Under the pieces are notes generated by a model that was not told where the DNA came from, made no database searches, and saw nothing but the letters and a program-made list of their open reading frames with translations. From NCBI GenBank assembly GCA_900066355.1, contig FMEL01000002.1, forward strand, positions 62,001-126,000: DNA of 64,000 nucleotides. The letters are read 5' to 3'. Source of the stretch: an uncultured Ruminococcus sp. (GTDB lineage: Bacteria > Bacillota > Clostridia > Lachnospirales > Lachnospiraceae). Shown one piece after another: positions 18,234-26,230 of this stretch; position 1 is the first letter of the stretch; every line of letters starts with the position of its first letter. Both the position numbers and the translations under genes were made by a program.

Positions 18234-18760
18234 TGAGAAGCAAGTTTGTTTTGCTTTTGACGACAGTTGTCTGTTTTCTGATCCAGTCGACTGTGCTGCA
18301 TCTGATTTCTATTGGTTCGATCACACCTAATCTGCTGCTGATTCTCTGTGTTTCCATGGGACTTATGAGAGGACGTAAAGTGGGTTTGTGGACAGGCTTT
18401 TTCAGCGGTTTTCTGATAGATCTGTTTTATGGCTCTGTATTTGGTTTCTATGCACTGATCTATATGTATGTCGGCTTTTTCAGCGGTTACACATTTCGTA
18501 TTTATTATGATGACGACATTAAAGTGCCGATCGTGCTGACAGTGATCATGGATACATTCTATAATCTTGCTGTATATGGACTGCAGTTTCTGCTCCGTGG
18601 AAGACTGGGGCTGGGTACATATTTTACAAGAATCATTGTTCCGGAGATTTTTTACACAGTGTTCCTTACTGTGATCGTGTATCGGATCTTTCACTATATT
18701 AACTATCATTTCATGAGCGCAACAAGGAAAGAAAGTGAGTCTATTTGGGTACTAAAATAA
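18233..18760 (+). CDS. mreD: Rod shape-determining protein MreD
   Basis: The 175-residue, very hydrophobic protein has about five membrane segments and the MreD motif GFFSGFLIDLFYGSVFG near residue 60. Its ATG overlaps the mreC TAA by one base, so translation is coupled. It is part of the elongation complex. Confidence 0.92.
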   Translation: MRSKFVLLLTTVVCFLIQSTVLHLISIGSITPNLLLILCVSMGLMRGRKVGLWTGFFSGFLIDLFYGSVFGFYALIYMYVGFFSGYTFRIYYDDDIKVPIVLTVIMDTFYNLAVYGLQFLLRGRLGLGTYFTRIIVPEIFYTVFLTVIVYRIFHYINYHFMSATRKESESIWVLK

Positions 18761-21654
18761 AAAAACTATTCAAAAAAATTCAGTTAAAGAGAACATCTGT
18801 ACTTCTTCTTGTGTTTTTTCTTATGGCATTTGTACTGATCAGACAGTTATTTAATCTCCAGATCATTCAGGGAGAAAACTACATCAATGAGTTTCAGACA
18901 AGAACGACCAAGACGCGTGTGCTTAAGAGCACCCGTGGAAATATTTATGACAAAAACAATAAGCTGATCGCGTCAAATGTCCTGTCGTATTCTCTTACAT
19001 TTGAGGACAACGGAACGTATGATACAACAAGGGAAAAAAACCTTACACTGAACGGGGTTGCATATAAAGTATTGAAAATTCTTGCATCCAACGGAGATTC
19101 GCTGTCTAATTCCTTCCATATCAAGCTGGATAAAGAAGGAAATTACAGTTTTGACGTAGATGAGGGATTTACTCTGAACCGATTCCGGGCGGATATTTAT
19201 GGTCACGCATTGATCGATGATTTGACGGAAGATGAGGCAAATGCCACGGCAGATGAGATGATGAATTACCTTACCGGAAGTAAGGGCTTTTCTATCGTTC
19301 TTTACGGAGATAATGCTTATACGGATGCAGAACTGGAGCAATATGGTCTTCCGAAAGAACTTACGAAGCAGGAAATCCTGAATATTGCTATCATGCGTTA
19401 TGAACTCAGCACAAACAGTTTTCAGAAATATATGGCAGTTACGATCGCGACCAATGTCAGTGAAAGTACAGTTGCTGCTGTAATGGAAAATCAGAATGAA
19501 TTACAGGGTATTGATGTGCTGGAAGATTCTGTCCGTCAGTATGTAGATGATGACAGTATGGGACCTCTTCTTGGTTATACCGGACGTGCATCATCAGAAG
19601 AGCTGGAAAGCCTCAAAAAACAAAATACAGATTATTCCAATGATGCGATCATTGGTAAAGCCGGCATCGAACAGTATATGGAACTTCAGCTGCAGGGCAA
19701 AGACGGTCAGGAAACAGTTACAGTCGACAACCTCGGTAAAGTACTTAAGATTGACAATGCTACAACCGTAGAACCTGTTGCCGGAAATGATGTCTATCTT
19801 TCTGTGGATTCTGACTGGCAGAGTGCAATTTATCAGATTCTGAAACAGCGTGTGGCAGGTATCCTTCTGAACAAGATCGAGGCAGTCAAAGAATATGATT
19901 ATGAAGGTGAAAATGATGCCAGCCGGATCATCATTCCGATTTATGATGTTTACAATGCACTGATTTCTAACAGCGTAATCGATATTGATAAATTCAGTGA
20001 CGAGAAGGCCTCCGATACAGAAAAAAATCTTTATGCCAAATTTCAACAAAAGCAGCAGGAAGTTTTTGATACAATAACTAACAGGCTGACAAGTTCAAAT
20101 CCGGCAGCCTATAAAGATGAAAGTAAAGAAGTACAGGAATATTTAAGTTATATCTGTGATACAGTTCTGAGAGATACACTTGGTGTCATTGACAAAAATG
20201 CAGTAGATACTTCTGATGCGACGTATCAGGCATGGGTGAATGACCAGAGTATCAGCCTGAAGGATTATCTGAATTATGCAGCGAGCCAGAACTGGATCAA
20301 TATTTCGGTAATTTCTCCAAAAGGAGAATATCTGGATTCACAGGAAATTTATCAGGCACTGACGGATTATGTGATAGATTATCTGAAGACGGATACCGGA
20401 TTTTCAAAACTTCTGTATAAATATCTGCTTATGAATGATCAGATCTCCGGGCAGCAGATCTGTCTGGTGCTGTATGAACAGGGCATTCTGTCAAAAGAAG
20501 ACAACTGCTATGAAAATCTGGCATCTGGTGCGATGTCATCATATGATTTTATGATCAATAAGATTTCTGATCTTGAGATTGAACCTGCACAGCTTGCACT
20601 GACTCCATGTTCTGCATCTGCAGTAGTCACAGATGCAAAGACCGGTAAGGTACTGGCATGCGTTTCCTATCCGGGATATGACAACAACCGTCTCAGTAAT
20701 AATATGGATACGTCTTATTACACGAAACTTGCACTGGATCAGTCCAGCCCGTTTTTCAATAAGGCAACACAGCAGACAACAGCACCTGGTTCTACACTGA
20801 AGCTTCTGTCTGCAGTTACCGGTATGATGGAAGGTGTCATTGACGATGGTACTTATTTTGACTGTACCGGTGAATTTGATCTGGTAACGCCATCTATCTG
20901 GTGCTGGAATAAGCAGGGTCATGGATCGCTTGAAATCAGAGGGGCAATCGAACAGTCCTGTAACTATTTCTTTAATATGGTCGGCTTTCTTGCAGGCAAG
21001 AATTCAGACGGAGATTTTTCTGAGAACTTAAGTCTGACAAAACTTCAGAAATATGCATCGGAGTTTTATCTGGACAAAAAGACCGGAATCGAGATTTCTG
21101 AGGCATCACCGCATGTTTCAGACAGTAAGGCGGTACCGTCTTATATTGGACAGGGTAACCATCTGTTTACAACGACACAGCTTGCCCGTTATGCGACAGC
21201 ACTTGCCACTTCCGGTACAGTTTATGACCTGTCACTGCTTGATAAGGTGACTGATGCACAGGGCAAAACGATTGAAGAATATGCACCATCAGTTGCAAAT
21301 GAGATGAGTGATGTTCCGGGTAATGTATGGGAAGATATTCATGACGGTATGCGTCGAGTAGTAGAAACTCATGAGCAGTTTAACGGACTTGGAGTGACAT
21401 TATCCGGTAAGACAGGTACGGCAGAGCTTGATATTTACCATCCGAACCATGGCCTTTTTATCGGATATACTACATCATCCGAGTCAAATGAACCGGAATA
21501 TTCTATTGCAGTCAGAATTGCGAACGGCTATTCGTCCGGTAATGCATGTCTGACAGCAAATGATATATTAAAATATATTTACAATCTGGCAGATGAAGAT
21601 ACCATTCTGACAGGCTATGCCTCCAGTGATACCAGTAATACATCAAATGACTGA
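18745..21654 (+). CDS. mrdA: Penicillin-binding protein 2, transpeptidase of the elongasome
   Basis: The protein has a membrane anchor (about residues 17-37), a PBP dimerisation domain (STRGNIYDKNNKLIASN near 55) and a transpeptidase domain. The active-site motifs are STLK near 682, SCN near 737 and KTGT near 888. At 969 residues it is longer than most PBP2 proteins; the excess lies between the two domains, at roughly 370-610. The TTG start at 18745 lies inside the mreD end, with AAGGAAAG upstream at a long spacing; the start is uncertain, but no better codon exists before the membrane anchor. It synthesises lateral wall with RodA. Confidence 0.92.
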   Translation: MGTKIKKLFKKIQLKRTSVLLLVFFLMAFVLIRQLFNLQIIQGENYINEFQTRTTKTRVLKSTRGNIYDKNNKLIASNVLSYSLTFEDNGTYDTTREKNLTLNGVAYKVLKILASNGDSLSNSFHIKLDKEGNYSFDVDEGFTLNRFRADIYGHALIDDLTEDEANATADEMMNYLTGSKGFSIVLYGDNAYTDAELEQYGLPKELTKQEILNIAIMRYELSTNSFQKYMAVTIATNVSESTVAAVMENQNELQGIDVLEDSVRQYVDDDSMGPLLGYTGRASSEELESLKKQNTDYSNDAIIGKAGIEQYMELQLQGKDGQETVTVDNLGKVLKIDNATTVEPVAGNDVYLSVDSDWQSAIYQILKQRVAGILLNKIEAVKEYDYEGENDASRIIIPIYDVYNALISNSVIDIDKFSDEKASDTEKNLYAKFQQKQQEVFDTITNRLTSSNPAAYKDESKEVQEYLSYICDTVLRDTLGVIDKNAVDTSDATYQAWVNDQSISLKDYLNYAASQNWINISVISPKGEYLDSQEIYQALTDYVIDYLKTDTGFSKLLYKYLLMNDQISGQQICLVLYEQGILSKEDNCYENLASGAMSSYDFMINKISDLEIEPAQLALTPCSASAVVTDAKTGKVLACVSYPGYDNNRLSNNMDTSYYTKLALDQSSPFFNKATQQTTAPGSTLKLLSAVTGMMEGVIDDGTYFDCTGEFDLVTPSIWCWNKQGHGSLEIRGAIEQSCNYFFNMVGFLAGKNSDGDFSENLSLTKLQKYASEFYLDKKTGIEISEASPHVSDSKAVPSYIGQGNHLFTTTQLARYATALATSGTVYDLSLLDKVTDAQGKTIEEYAPSVANEMSDVPGNVWEDIHDGMRRVVETHEQFNGLGVTLSGKTGTAELDIYHPNHGLFIGYTTSSESNEPEYSIAVRIANGYSSGNACLTANDILKYIYNLADEDTILTGYASSDTSNTSND

Positions 21655-21748
21655 TGTGTCTTCCGAAAAAGATCTTTCCGGAAATGGCAGAAAAAGCTAC
21701 ACAGGAGAATACCAGAAGTCTGGAACATATTTTCAGGAGGGAACAAAA

Positions 21749-22537
21749 ATGGGAGAAGTCATAGTAGTAACATCTGGCAAGGGCGGCGTTGGTAAAACGA
21801 CAACAGTTGCGAATCTCGGAACCGGGCTTGCCATGCTGAACAAAAAAACGGTCGTAGTAGATACCGATATCGGACTTCGCAATCTTGACGTTATTCTTGG
21901 TCTGGAAAACAGGATTGTATATAATCTGGTAGATGTGATCAACGGAAGCTGCAGGCTGAAACAGGCATTGATCAAAGACCGGCGTTATCCGGATCTGTTT
22001 TTACTTCCGTCAGCGCAGACGAAGGACAAGTCTGCTGTTTCTCCGGAGCAGATGATCAAACTGACAGATGAACTCAGGGAAGAATTTGATTATGTTCTTC
22101 TGGATTGCCCGGCAGGGATTGAACAGGGATTTCGAAATGCGATTGCGGGAGCTGATAAGGCAATTGTAGTGACCACTCCGGAAGTGTCTGCAATTCGCGA
22201 TGCAGACCGTATTATCGGACTTCTGGAAGCATCAGACCTTCGGGATATCCATCTGATCATAAATCGTTTAAGACCGGATATGATTGCCAGAGGAGATATG
22301 ATGTCTGTGGATGATGTAACAGAGATTCTTGCTGTGGATCTGATCGGAACTATTCTTGATGATGAGCAGATCGTTGTGGCATCCAATCAGGGAGAGCCAC
22401 TGTCCGGCCAGAATTCTCAGGCGGAAGAGGAATATAAGAATATCTGCCGAAGACTTCTGGGGGAGGAAGTTCCATTTGCAGAATTGAAACAGAAAAAAGG
22501 CATGTTCAGGAGGTTAAGTGAAATCTTTCATAAATAG
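21749..22537 (+). CDS. minD: Septum site-determining ATPase MinD
   Basis: This 262-residue ParA-type ATPase has the deviant Walker A SGKGGVGKTT near residues 9-18, DTDIGLRNLD near 38 and a C-terminal amphipathic helix (KKGMFRRLSEIFHK) for membrane binding. MinD recruits MinC to block polar division and is released by MinE. AGGAGGG precedes ATG 21749; the long in-frame extension back to 21617 overlaps pbp2 and is not coding. The minC gene expected just upstream is absent. Confidence 0.95.
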   Translation: MGEVIVVTSGKGGVGKTTTVANLGTGLAMLNKKTVVVDTDIGLRNLDVILGLENRIVYNLVDVINGSCRLKQALIKDRRYPDLFLLPSAQTKDKSAVSPEQMIKLTDELREEFDYVLLDCPAGIEQGFRNAIAGADKAIVVTTPEVSAIRDADRIIGLLEASDLRDIHLIINRLRPDMIARGDMMSVDDVTEILAVDLIGTILDDEQIVVASNQGEPLSGQNSQAEEEYKNICRRLLGEEVPFAELKQKKGMFRRLSEIFHK

Positions 22538-22585
22538 ACAGCCGGTTCTGTTTCCGTAAAGTTTTGTTAAAGGAGGGGGTTCCCT

Positions 22586-22852
22586 GTGAAATCTTTCAAT
22601 AAGATAAAGGGCCGCTCGGCAGAATACGCAAGAAAGAGGATGACACTTCTTCTTGTGTCGGAACGGCTTGACTGCTCTCCACAAATGATAAATATGCTGA
22701 AAAACGATTTGATCCGTACCGTAAAAAAATATATTCCTGTGGATGAGAAAGGCGTTAATATCTGTATTACACAGGAACCGCCGATCATTCATGCAAAGAT
22801 ACCGGTGCGGTCTGAAAATAAAGGAATACAGGAAAATGATAAAACAATATAA
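22586..22852 (+). CDS. minE: Cell division topological specificity factor MinE
   Basis: The 88-residue protein has the MinE layout: an anti-MinCD segment around AEYARKRMTLLLVSERL, then a topological domain with IRTVKKYIPVDEKGVNI. It stimulates MinD ATPase and drives oscillation. The start is GTG 22586 with a strong AGGAGGGGG. Its 3' end overlaps the rodA start by 17 bases. Confidence 0.92.
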   Translation: MKSFNKIKGRSAEYARKRMTLLLVSERLDCSPQMINMLKNDLIRTVKKYIPVDEKGVNICITQEPPIIHAKIPVRSENKGIQENDKTI

Positions 22853-23996
22853 ATTAAGATTTTATAATTTCAGACTGGTAATATTTTTGCTTGCAATCAG
22901 TACGTTTGGTATTATTCTGGTAGGAAGCGCAAGAGAGGATCTGAGGTCCAAACAGCTTGCCGGGGTTATTATCGGTTTGATCATTATGATAATCCTTTCG
23001 TTGATGGATTATTCATGGATTTCGAACTTTCAGTGGATTATGTATGGCATCAATATTGTTCTGCTTCTGATCGTGCGTCTGTTTGGTGACTCAGCAAATG
23101 GTGCGGCGAGATGGATTGATTTTGGTTTTATTCGATTTCAGCCGACAGAGCTGTCGAAGATCATACTCATATTGTTTTTTGCACGATTCTTTATGGATCA
23201 TGAGGAAGACCTGAATACAGTTCGGACACTGGCAAAATCAGTAATTCTTCTGGCAATTCCGTTGATTCTGATTTATGAGCAGCCGGATATGAAAAATACA
23301 TTGATGATGCTTGCAGTATTTTGTATTTTAATTTATATTGCGGGATTGAGTTATAAGATTATTGGCGGAATGTTTCTGATCATAATTCCGCTTTCTATTA
23401 TATTTTTATCAATTGTTGTTCAGCCGGATCAGAATCTGATCAAAGATTATCAGAGAAAGCGTATTATGGCTTTTCTTTATCCGGAGAATGAAGAATACGG
23501 CGACGATATTGAACAGCAGAATAACTCCAAGACAGCAATTGCTTCGGGTGAACTGCTCGGCAAAAAACTTTCCGGAGATAAAGAAGTGGCTTCTGTAAAT
23601 GAAGGTAACTTCGTATCAGAGAATCAGACAGACTTTATTTTTGCTGTGGCCGGTGAGGAATATGGTTTTATGGGATGCTGTGCAATCGTCCTTTTGCTGC
23701 TGGCAATTTCGGTAGAATGTATTCGGATGAGTCTCAGGGCAAAAGACCTGTCGGGTCGGATCATATGCTGTGGTATGGCGAGTATTGTATCGCTTCAGAG
23801 TTTTCTGAATATCTGTGTAGCGACAGGAATTGCACCAAATACCGGTACACCGCTTCCTTTTGTCAGTTATGGACTTACATCTCTTGTAAGTCTTTATATT
23901 GGTATGGGACTTGTATTGAATGTAGGACTTCAGAGCAGTGCCTATAATAAAGAGATCCGCAAGAGCACGATTGATAAGAAAGAGGATTATTTATGA
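22836..23996 (+). CDS. rodA: FtsW/RodA/SpoVE family glycosyltransferase, RodA
   Basis: This 386-residue polytopic protein (about ten membrane segments) has SEDS-family motifs: GAARWIDFGFIRFQPTEL near residue 88 and the C-terminal NTGTPLPFVSYGLTSLVSLY near 337. It is the glycosyltransferase partner of PBP2 in elongation, fitting its place in this operon. ATG 22836 follows AGGAAA inside minE. The stop overlaps the start of the next gene (ATGA). Confidence 0.9.
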   Translation: MIKQYKLRFYNFRLVIFLLAISTFGIILVGSAREDLRSKQLAGVIIGLIIMIILSLMDYSWISNFQWIMYGINIVLLLIVRLFGDSANGAARWIDFGFIRFQPTELSKIILILFFARFFMDHEEDLNTVRTLAKSVILLAIPLILIYEQPDMKNTLMMLAVFCILIYIAGLSYKIIGGMFLIIIPLSIIFLSIVVQPDQNLIKDYQRKRIMAFLYPENEEYGDDIEQQNNSKTAIASGELLGKKLSGDKEVASVNEGNFVSENQTDFIFAVAGEEYGFMGCCAIVLLLLAISVECIRMSLRAKDLSGRIICCGMASIVSLQSFLNICVATGIAPNTGTPLPFVSYGLTSLVSLYIGMGLVLNVGLQSSAYNKEIRKSTIDKKEDYL

Positions 23997-25135
23997 CAGA
24001 AAGACAGCAAAAAAGAAATGCAGCTGGACAGGGACGCAAAACAGCAAGACCGGAACAATTGACCAGAAAAGCTCCTGAAACGGCACGTCTGCAGGAGCGC
24101 AGAAACCCGAGAAGAACTCCGAGAATGCACAAAATGCGCCGGAAACGTATAAAAAGTACGGTTATACTGATACTTTTTCTGATAGTTGTTTTTGCCGGTA
24201 CATTCGGTGGCTTTTATGTCCTCAGAGGAGGCAGTATTTCCACTCCGGCGCAGGCATATGACATTACCAGAGAATTTCAGCATCAGAGTCTTGTAGGAAC
24301 CAGTCAGAGAGCATCAGCATTTGCGGCGGATCTCTGTGTGGTAGACGGGGATCAGCCAATGGATTCTGTATCGCTGGAAGATGGACAGGAGGGCGTTTTG
24401 CTGGATCTGAAAGATAAATCCGTGTTATTTGCCCAAAATGCATATGAGCGTGTATATCCGGCCAGCATCACAAAAATCATCACAGCACTCCTTGCGTTTA
24501 AGAACAGCAACATGGATGATGTAGTGACAATTTCACAGGAAAACATTACATTAGAGGAGGGTTCTCAGGTAGTAGGATTTCAGGAAGGTGATCAGGTGAC
24601 AATGGATCAGCTGGTACATTGTCTTCTTGTTTATTCCGGAAATGATGCTGCATCTGCGATTGCGACACACGTAGGCGGCACGACAGAGAATTTTGTTTCC
24701 ATGATGAATGAGTATGCTGCCCAGCTGGGATGTACAGGAACTCATTTTACGAATCCACATGGGCTGCAGGATGAAAACCATTATACAACACCATATGATA
24801 TTTATCTGATGTTGAAAGAGGCATTGAATTATCCGGAATTTACAGAGATTACACAGATGCCGAGTTATACAGTTACATTTACACACAGTGACGGATCAGA
24901 GGACAGTGTGGCGCTGACTGCAACGGACCATTATCTGACGGGTGAGGCAAATGTGCCGAAAGGTGTTACCATTCTTGGAGGAAAGACCGGTACGACAAAC
25001 AGTGCGGGTAACTGCCTGGCATTACTCAGCCAGAATTCCTATGGCTCTCCATATATTTCGATTGTTATGGGAGCATCAAGCAAGGAGCTTCTTTACCAGC
25101 AGATGACATCACTTCTTGAAAAAATTAATCAGTAG
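23993..25135 (+). CDS. D-alanyl-D-alanine carboxypeptidase (peptidase S11)
   Basis: The 380-residue protein has a basic, disordered N-terminus of about 55 residues, a membrane segment (about 57-78) and a serine DD-peptidase domain. SITK near residue 158 carries the nucleophile, followed by SGN near 215 and KTGT near 330. It trims stem peptides of new peptidoglycan. Its coupling to rodA suggests joint action in side-wall growth. A hairpin follows, ending the operon. Confidence 0.9.
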   Translation: MTERQQKRNAAGQGRKTARPEQLTRKAPETARLQERRNPRRTPRMHKMRRKRIKSTVILILFLIVVFAGTFGGFYVLRGGSISTPAQAYDITREFQHQSLVGTSQRASAFAADLCVVDGDQPMDSVSLEDGQEGVLLDLKDKSVLFAQNAYERVYPASITKIITALLAFKNSNMDDVVTISQENITLEEGSQVVGFQEGDQVTMDQLVHCLLVYSGNDAASAIATHVGGTTENFVSMMNEYAAQLGCTGTHFTNPHGLQDENHYTTPYDIYLMLKEALNYPEFTEITQMPSYTVTFTHSDGSEDSVALTATDHYLTGEANVPKGVTILGGKTGTTNSAGNCLALLSQNSYGSPYISIVMGASSKELLYQQMTSLLEKINQ

Positions 25136-25148
25136 ATATAATAGACAA

Positions 25149-25184
25149 AAGCCTTTGCTGTTCAACTGTTTACAGCAAAGGCTT
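25149..25184. terminator. Hairpin ending the mre/min/rodA operon
   Basis: A 13-bp perfect stem (AAGCCTTTGCTGT with ACAGCAAAGGCTT) has a 10-base loop. The T-tract after it is short on both strands, so termination efficiency is uncertain. Confidence 0.6.
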
Positions 25185-25213
25185 AAAATTTCACAAAAAG
25201 TTACATTTATCTA

Positions 25214-25242
25214 TTGAAATTTAAGATAAAATGCACTATAAT
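25214..25242 (+). promoter_or_regulatory. Sigma-A promoter for the P-loop gene
   Basis: TTGAAA and TATAAT with a 17-base spacer lie about 65 bases before the start of the next gene. Confidence 0.7.
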
Positions 25243-25308
25243 ACAAACATATTAATTATCGTTTTTGTTCAAAATTAATATTATATTGTGTCTAAGGAGG
25301 AAAACAGG

Positions 25309-25728
25309 ATGGTTGAACTGATCGTAGGTAAGAAAGGTAAGGGCAAAACAAAAGTACTGTTAGACAAAGTGAACGGCGCAATTAAAGAAGCCAATGGCAG
25401 CATTGTTTACTTAGATAAAAGTGCAAAACATATGTATGAATTAAATAATAAAGTTCGTCTGATCGATGTATCCGGATATCCGATTAAGAATGCAGACGAG
25501 TTTGTAGGATTTGTTTGTGGTATTATTTCTCAGGATCATGATCTTGAGCAGATTTATCTTGACAGTTTTCTGACAACAGCGAAACTTGAGGGACAGGATG
25601 TTACGAATGCATTAGAGCAGTTAAGTGCAGTTGGCGAGAAGTTCAATGTAAAATTTGTTGTAAGTATGTCTCTTGACAAAGAAGAAGTTCCTGCTTCCTT
25701 ACAGGACAAGATTATTACAGCATTATAA
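25309..25728 (+). CDS. Small P-loop protein, function unknown
   Basis: This 139-residue protein begins with a Walker A-like loop (VGKKGKGKTKVLLDKV, residues 6-21) and has Walker B-like hydrophobic strands, but no further domain that I recognise. Related short proteins in Lachnospiraceae are often labelled PilT-like without evidence. It stands alone, with its own promoter, AAGGAGG ribosome site and terminator. An in-frame ATG lacking a site is not seen; the upstream frame to 25288 includes the ribosome site, so ATG 25309 is chosen. Confidence 0.75.
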   Translation: MVELIVGKKGKGKTKVLLDKVNGAIKEANGSIVYLDKSAKHMYELNNKVRLIDVSGYPIKNADEFVGFVCGIISQDHDLEQIYLDSFLTTAKLEGQDVTNALEQLSAVGEKFNVKFVVSMSLDKEEVPASLQDKIITAL

Positions 25729-25795
25729 ACCGTAAAAAAGAAATTCGGGATTAGTCTTTTTAAACCATATAAGGTACATATGATGGGGAAATCAG

Positions 25796-25829
25796 AGAGG
25801 ATTCTGTTGGGGGACAGGATCCTCTTTTT
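25796..25829 (+). terminator. Rho-independent terminator
   Basis: AGAGGATTCTGT and ACAGGATCCTCT form a 12-bp stem with one G-U pair and a 6-base G-rich loop, followed by TTTTT. Confidence 0.85.
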
Positions 25830-25868
25830 GTGCAATTATATTGTGCAAATTGTATGGTTGATCAAGCG

Positions 25869-25897
25869 TTGACTTTTAAGAAGGCATACGTTATAAT
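25869..25897 (+). promoter_or_regulatory. Strong sigma-A promoter of mgtE
   Basis: TTGACT and TATAAT are separated by 17 bases, a near-consensus promoter. Transcription should begin near 25904, giving a leader of about 327 bases before mgtE. Confidence 0.8.
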
Positions 25898-25941
25898 GTG
25901 TACGTCAAAAAATAATTTTAAAGTAAAGGCAGGTGAACAGA

Positions 25942-26031
25942 ATGGATAATTGTGATTCTCACGGGCGAAGTAGTTACACAGGACAGAAATTAAAAGCAGT
26001 CTGTGAGTACAGTTACTACATTCTGTTTTAA
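25942..26031 (+). CDS. Possible 29-codon leader peptide upstream of mgtE
   Basis: ATG 25942 is preceded by AGGCAGGTGA at a plausible distance and opens a 29-codon frame ending TAA at 26029-26031. The peptide (MDNCDSHGRSSYTG then EYSYYILF at the end) matches no family I know. The start codon and stop codon region lie on opposite strands of the basal stem of the leader fold, so translation and folding would compete. It may be real, or the open frame may be chance within a structured RNA. Confidence 0.3.
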   Translation: MDNCDSHGRSSYTGQKLKAVCEYSYYILF

Positions 26032-26119
26032 TTTGGTTATTATTCTCTTTTTCATTTCCAGATAATTTTCTGTTCTGTAAAAATCCCTGAACACAATTAA
26101 GTTCAAATCAGATATTTGA

Positions 26120-26148
26120 CATGTTTTGCAGAAAGACATGCTTTTTTT
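26120..26148 (+). terminator. Terminator-like hairpin inside the mgtE leader
   Basis: CATGTTTT and AAAGACATG pair in an 8-bp stem (one G-U) around GCAGA, followed by C and seven T. It lies 83 bases before mgtE in the leader itself, so it would act as an attenuator. Confidence 0.65.
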
Positions 26149-26230
26149 GTGTTGCCATGTTTATTGATGGCAGCTTCTATGGCTATGCCTTTTTGTACGA
26201 TTATTATGGGAGAAAAGGAGGAAATACAGA

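Larger units (their letters stand above)
25904..26230 (+). promoter_or_regulatory. Long structured mgtE leader, candidate attenuator or riboswitch
   Basis: By eye the first 130 bases fold around a 9-bp stem (25936-25944 with 26019-26027). It encloses a short GTGA/TCAC hairpin (25952-25962) and a longer arm in which CACAG-G-AC (25977-25984) pairs with GTCTGTG (25999-26005), a three-way-junction-like shape. A terminator hairpin follows at 26120-26148, before the mgtE ribosome site. I do not see the M-box hallmark usual for mgtE. Mg2+ or translation-coupled control is inference from the downstream gene. Confidence 0.5.

Noticed and set aside
21617..21748. N-terminal extension of MinD
   Set aside because: The extension overlaps pbp2 and precedes the strong AGGAGGG site; MinD homology begins at ATG 21749.
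25904..26230. M-box (ykoK) riboswitch before mgtE
   Set aside because: Expected from the downstream gene, but the conserved GGTGAGGCTCC-type core was not found by eye.
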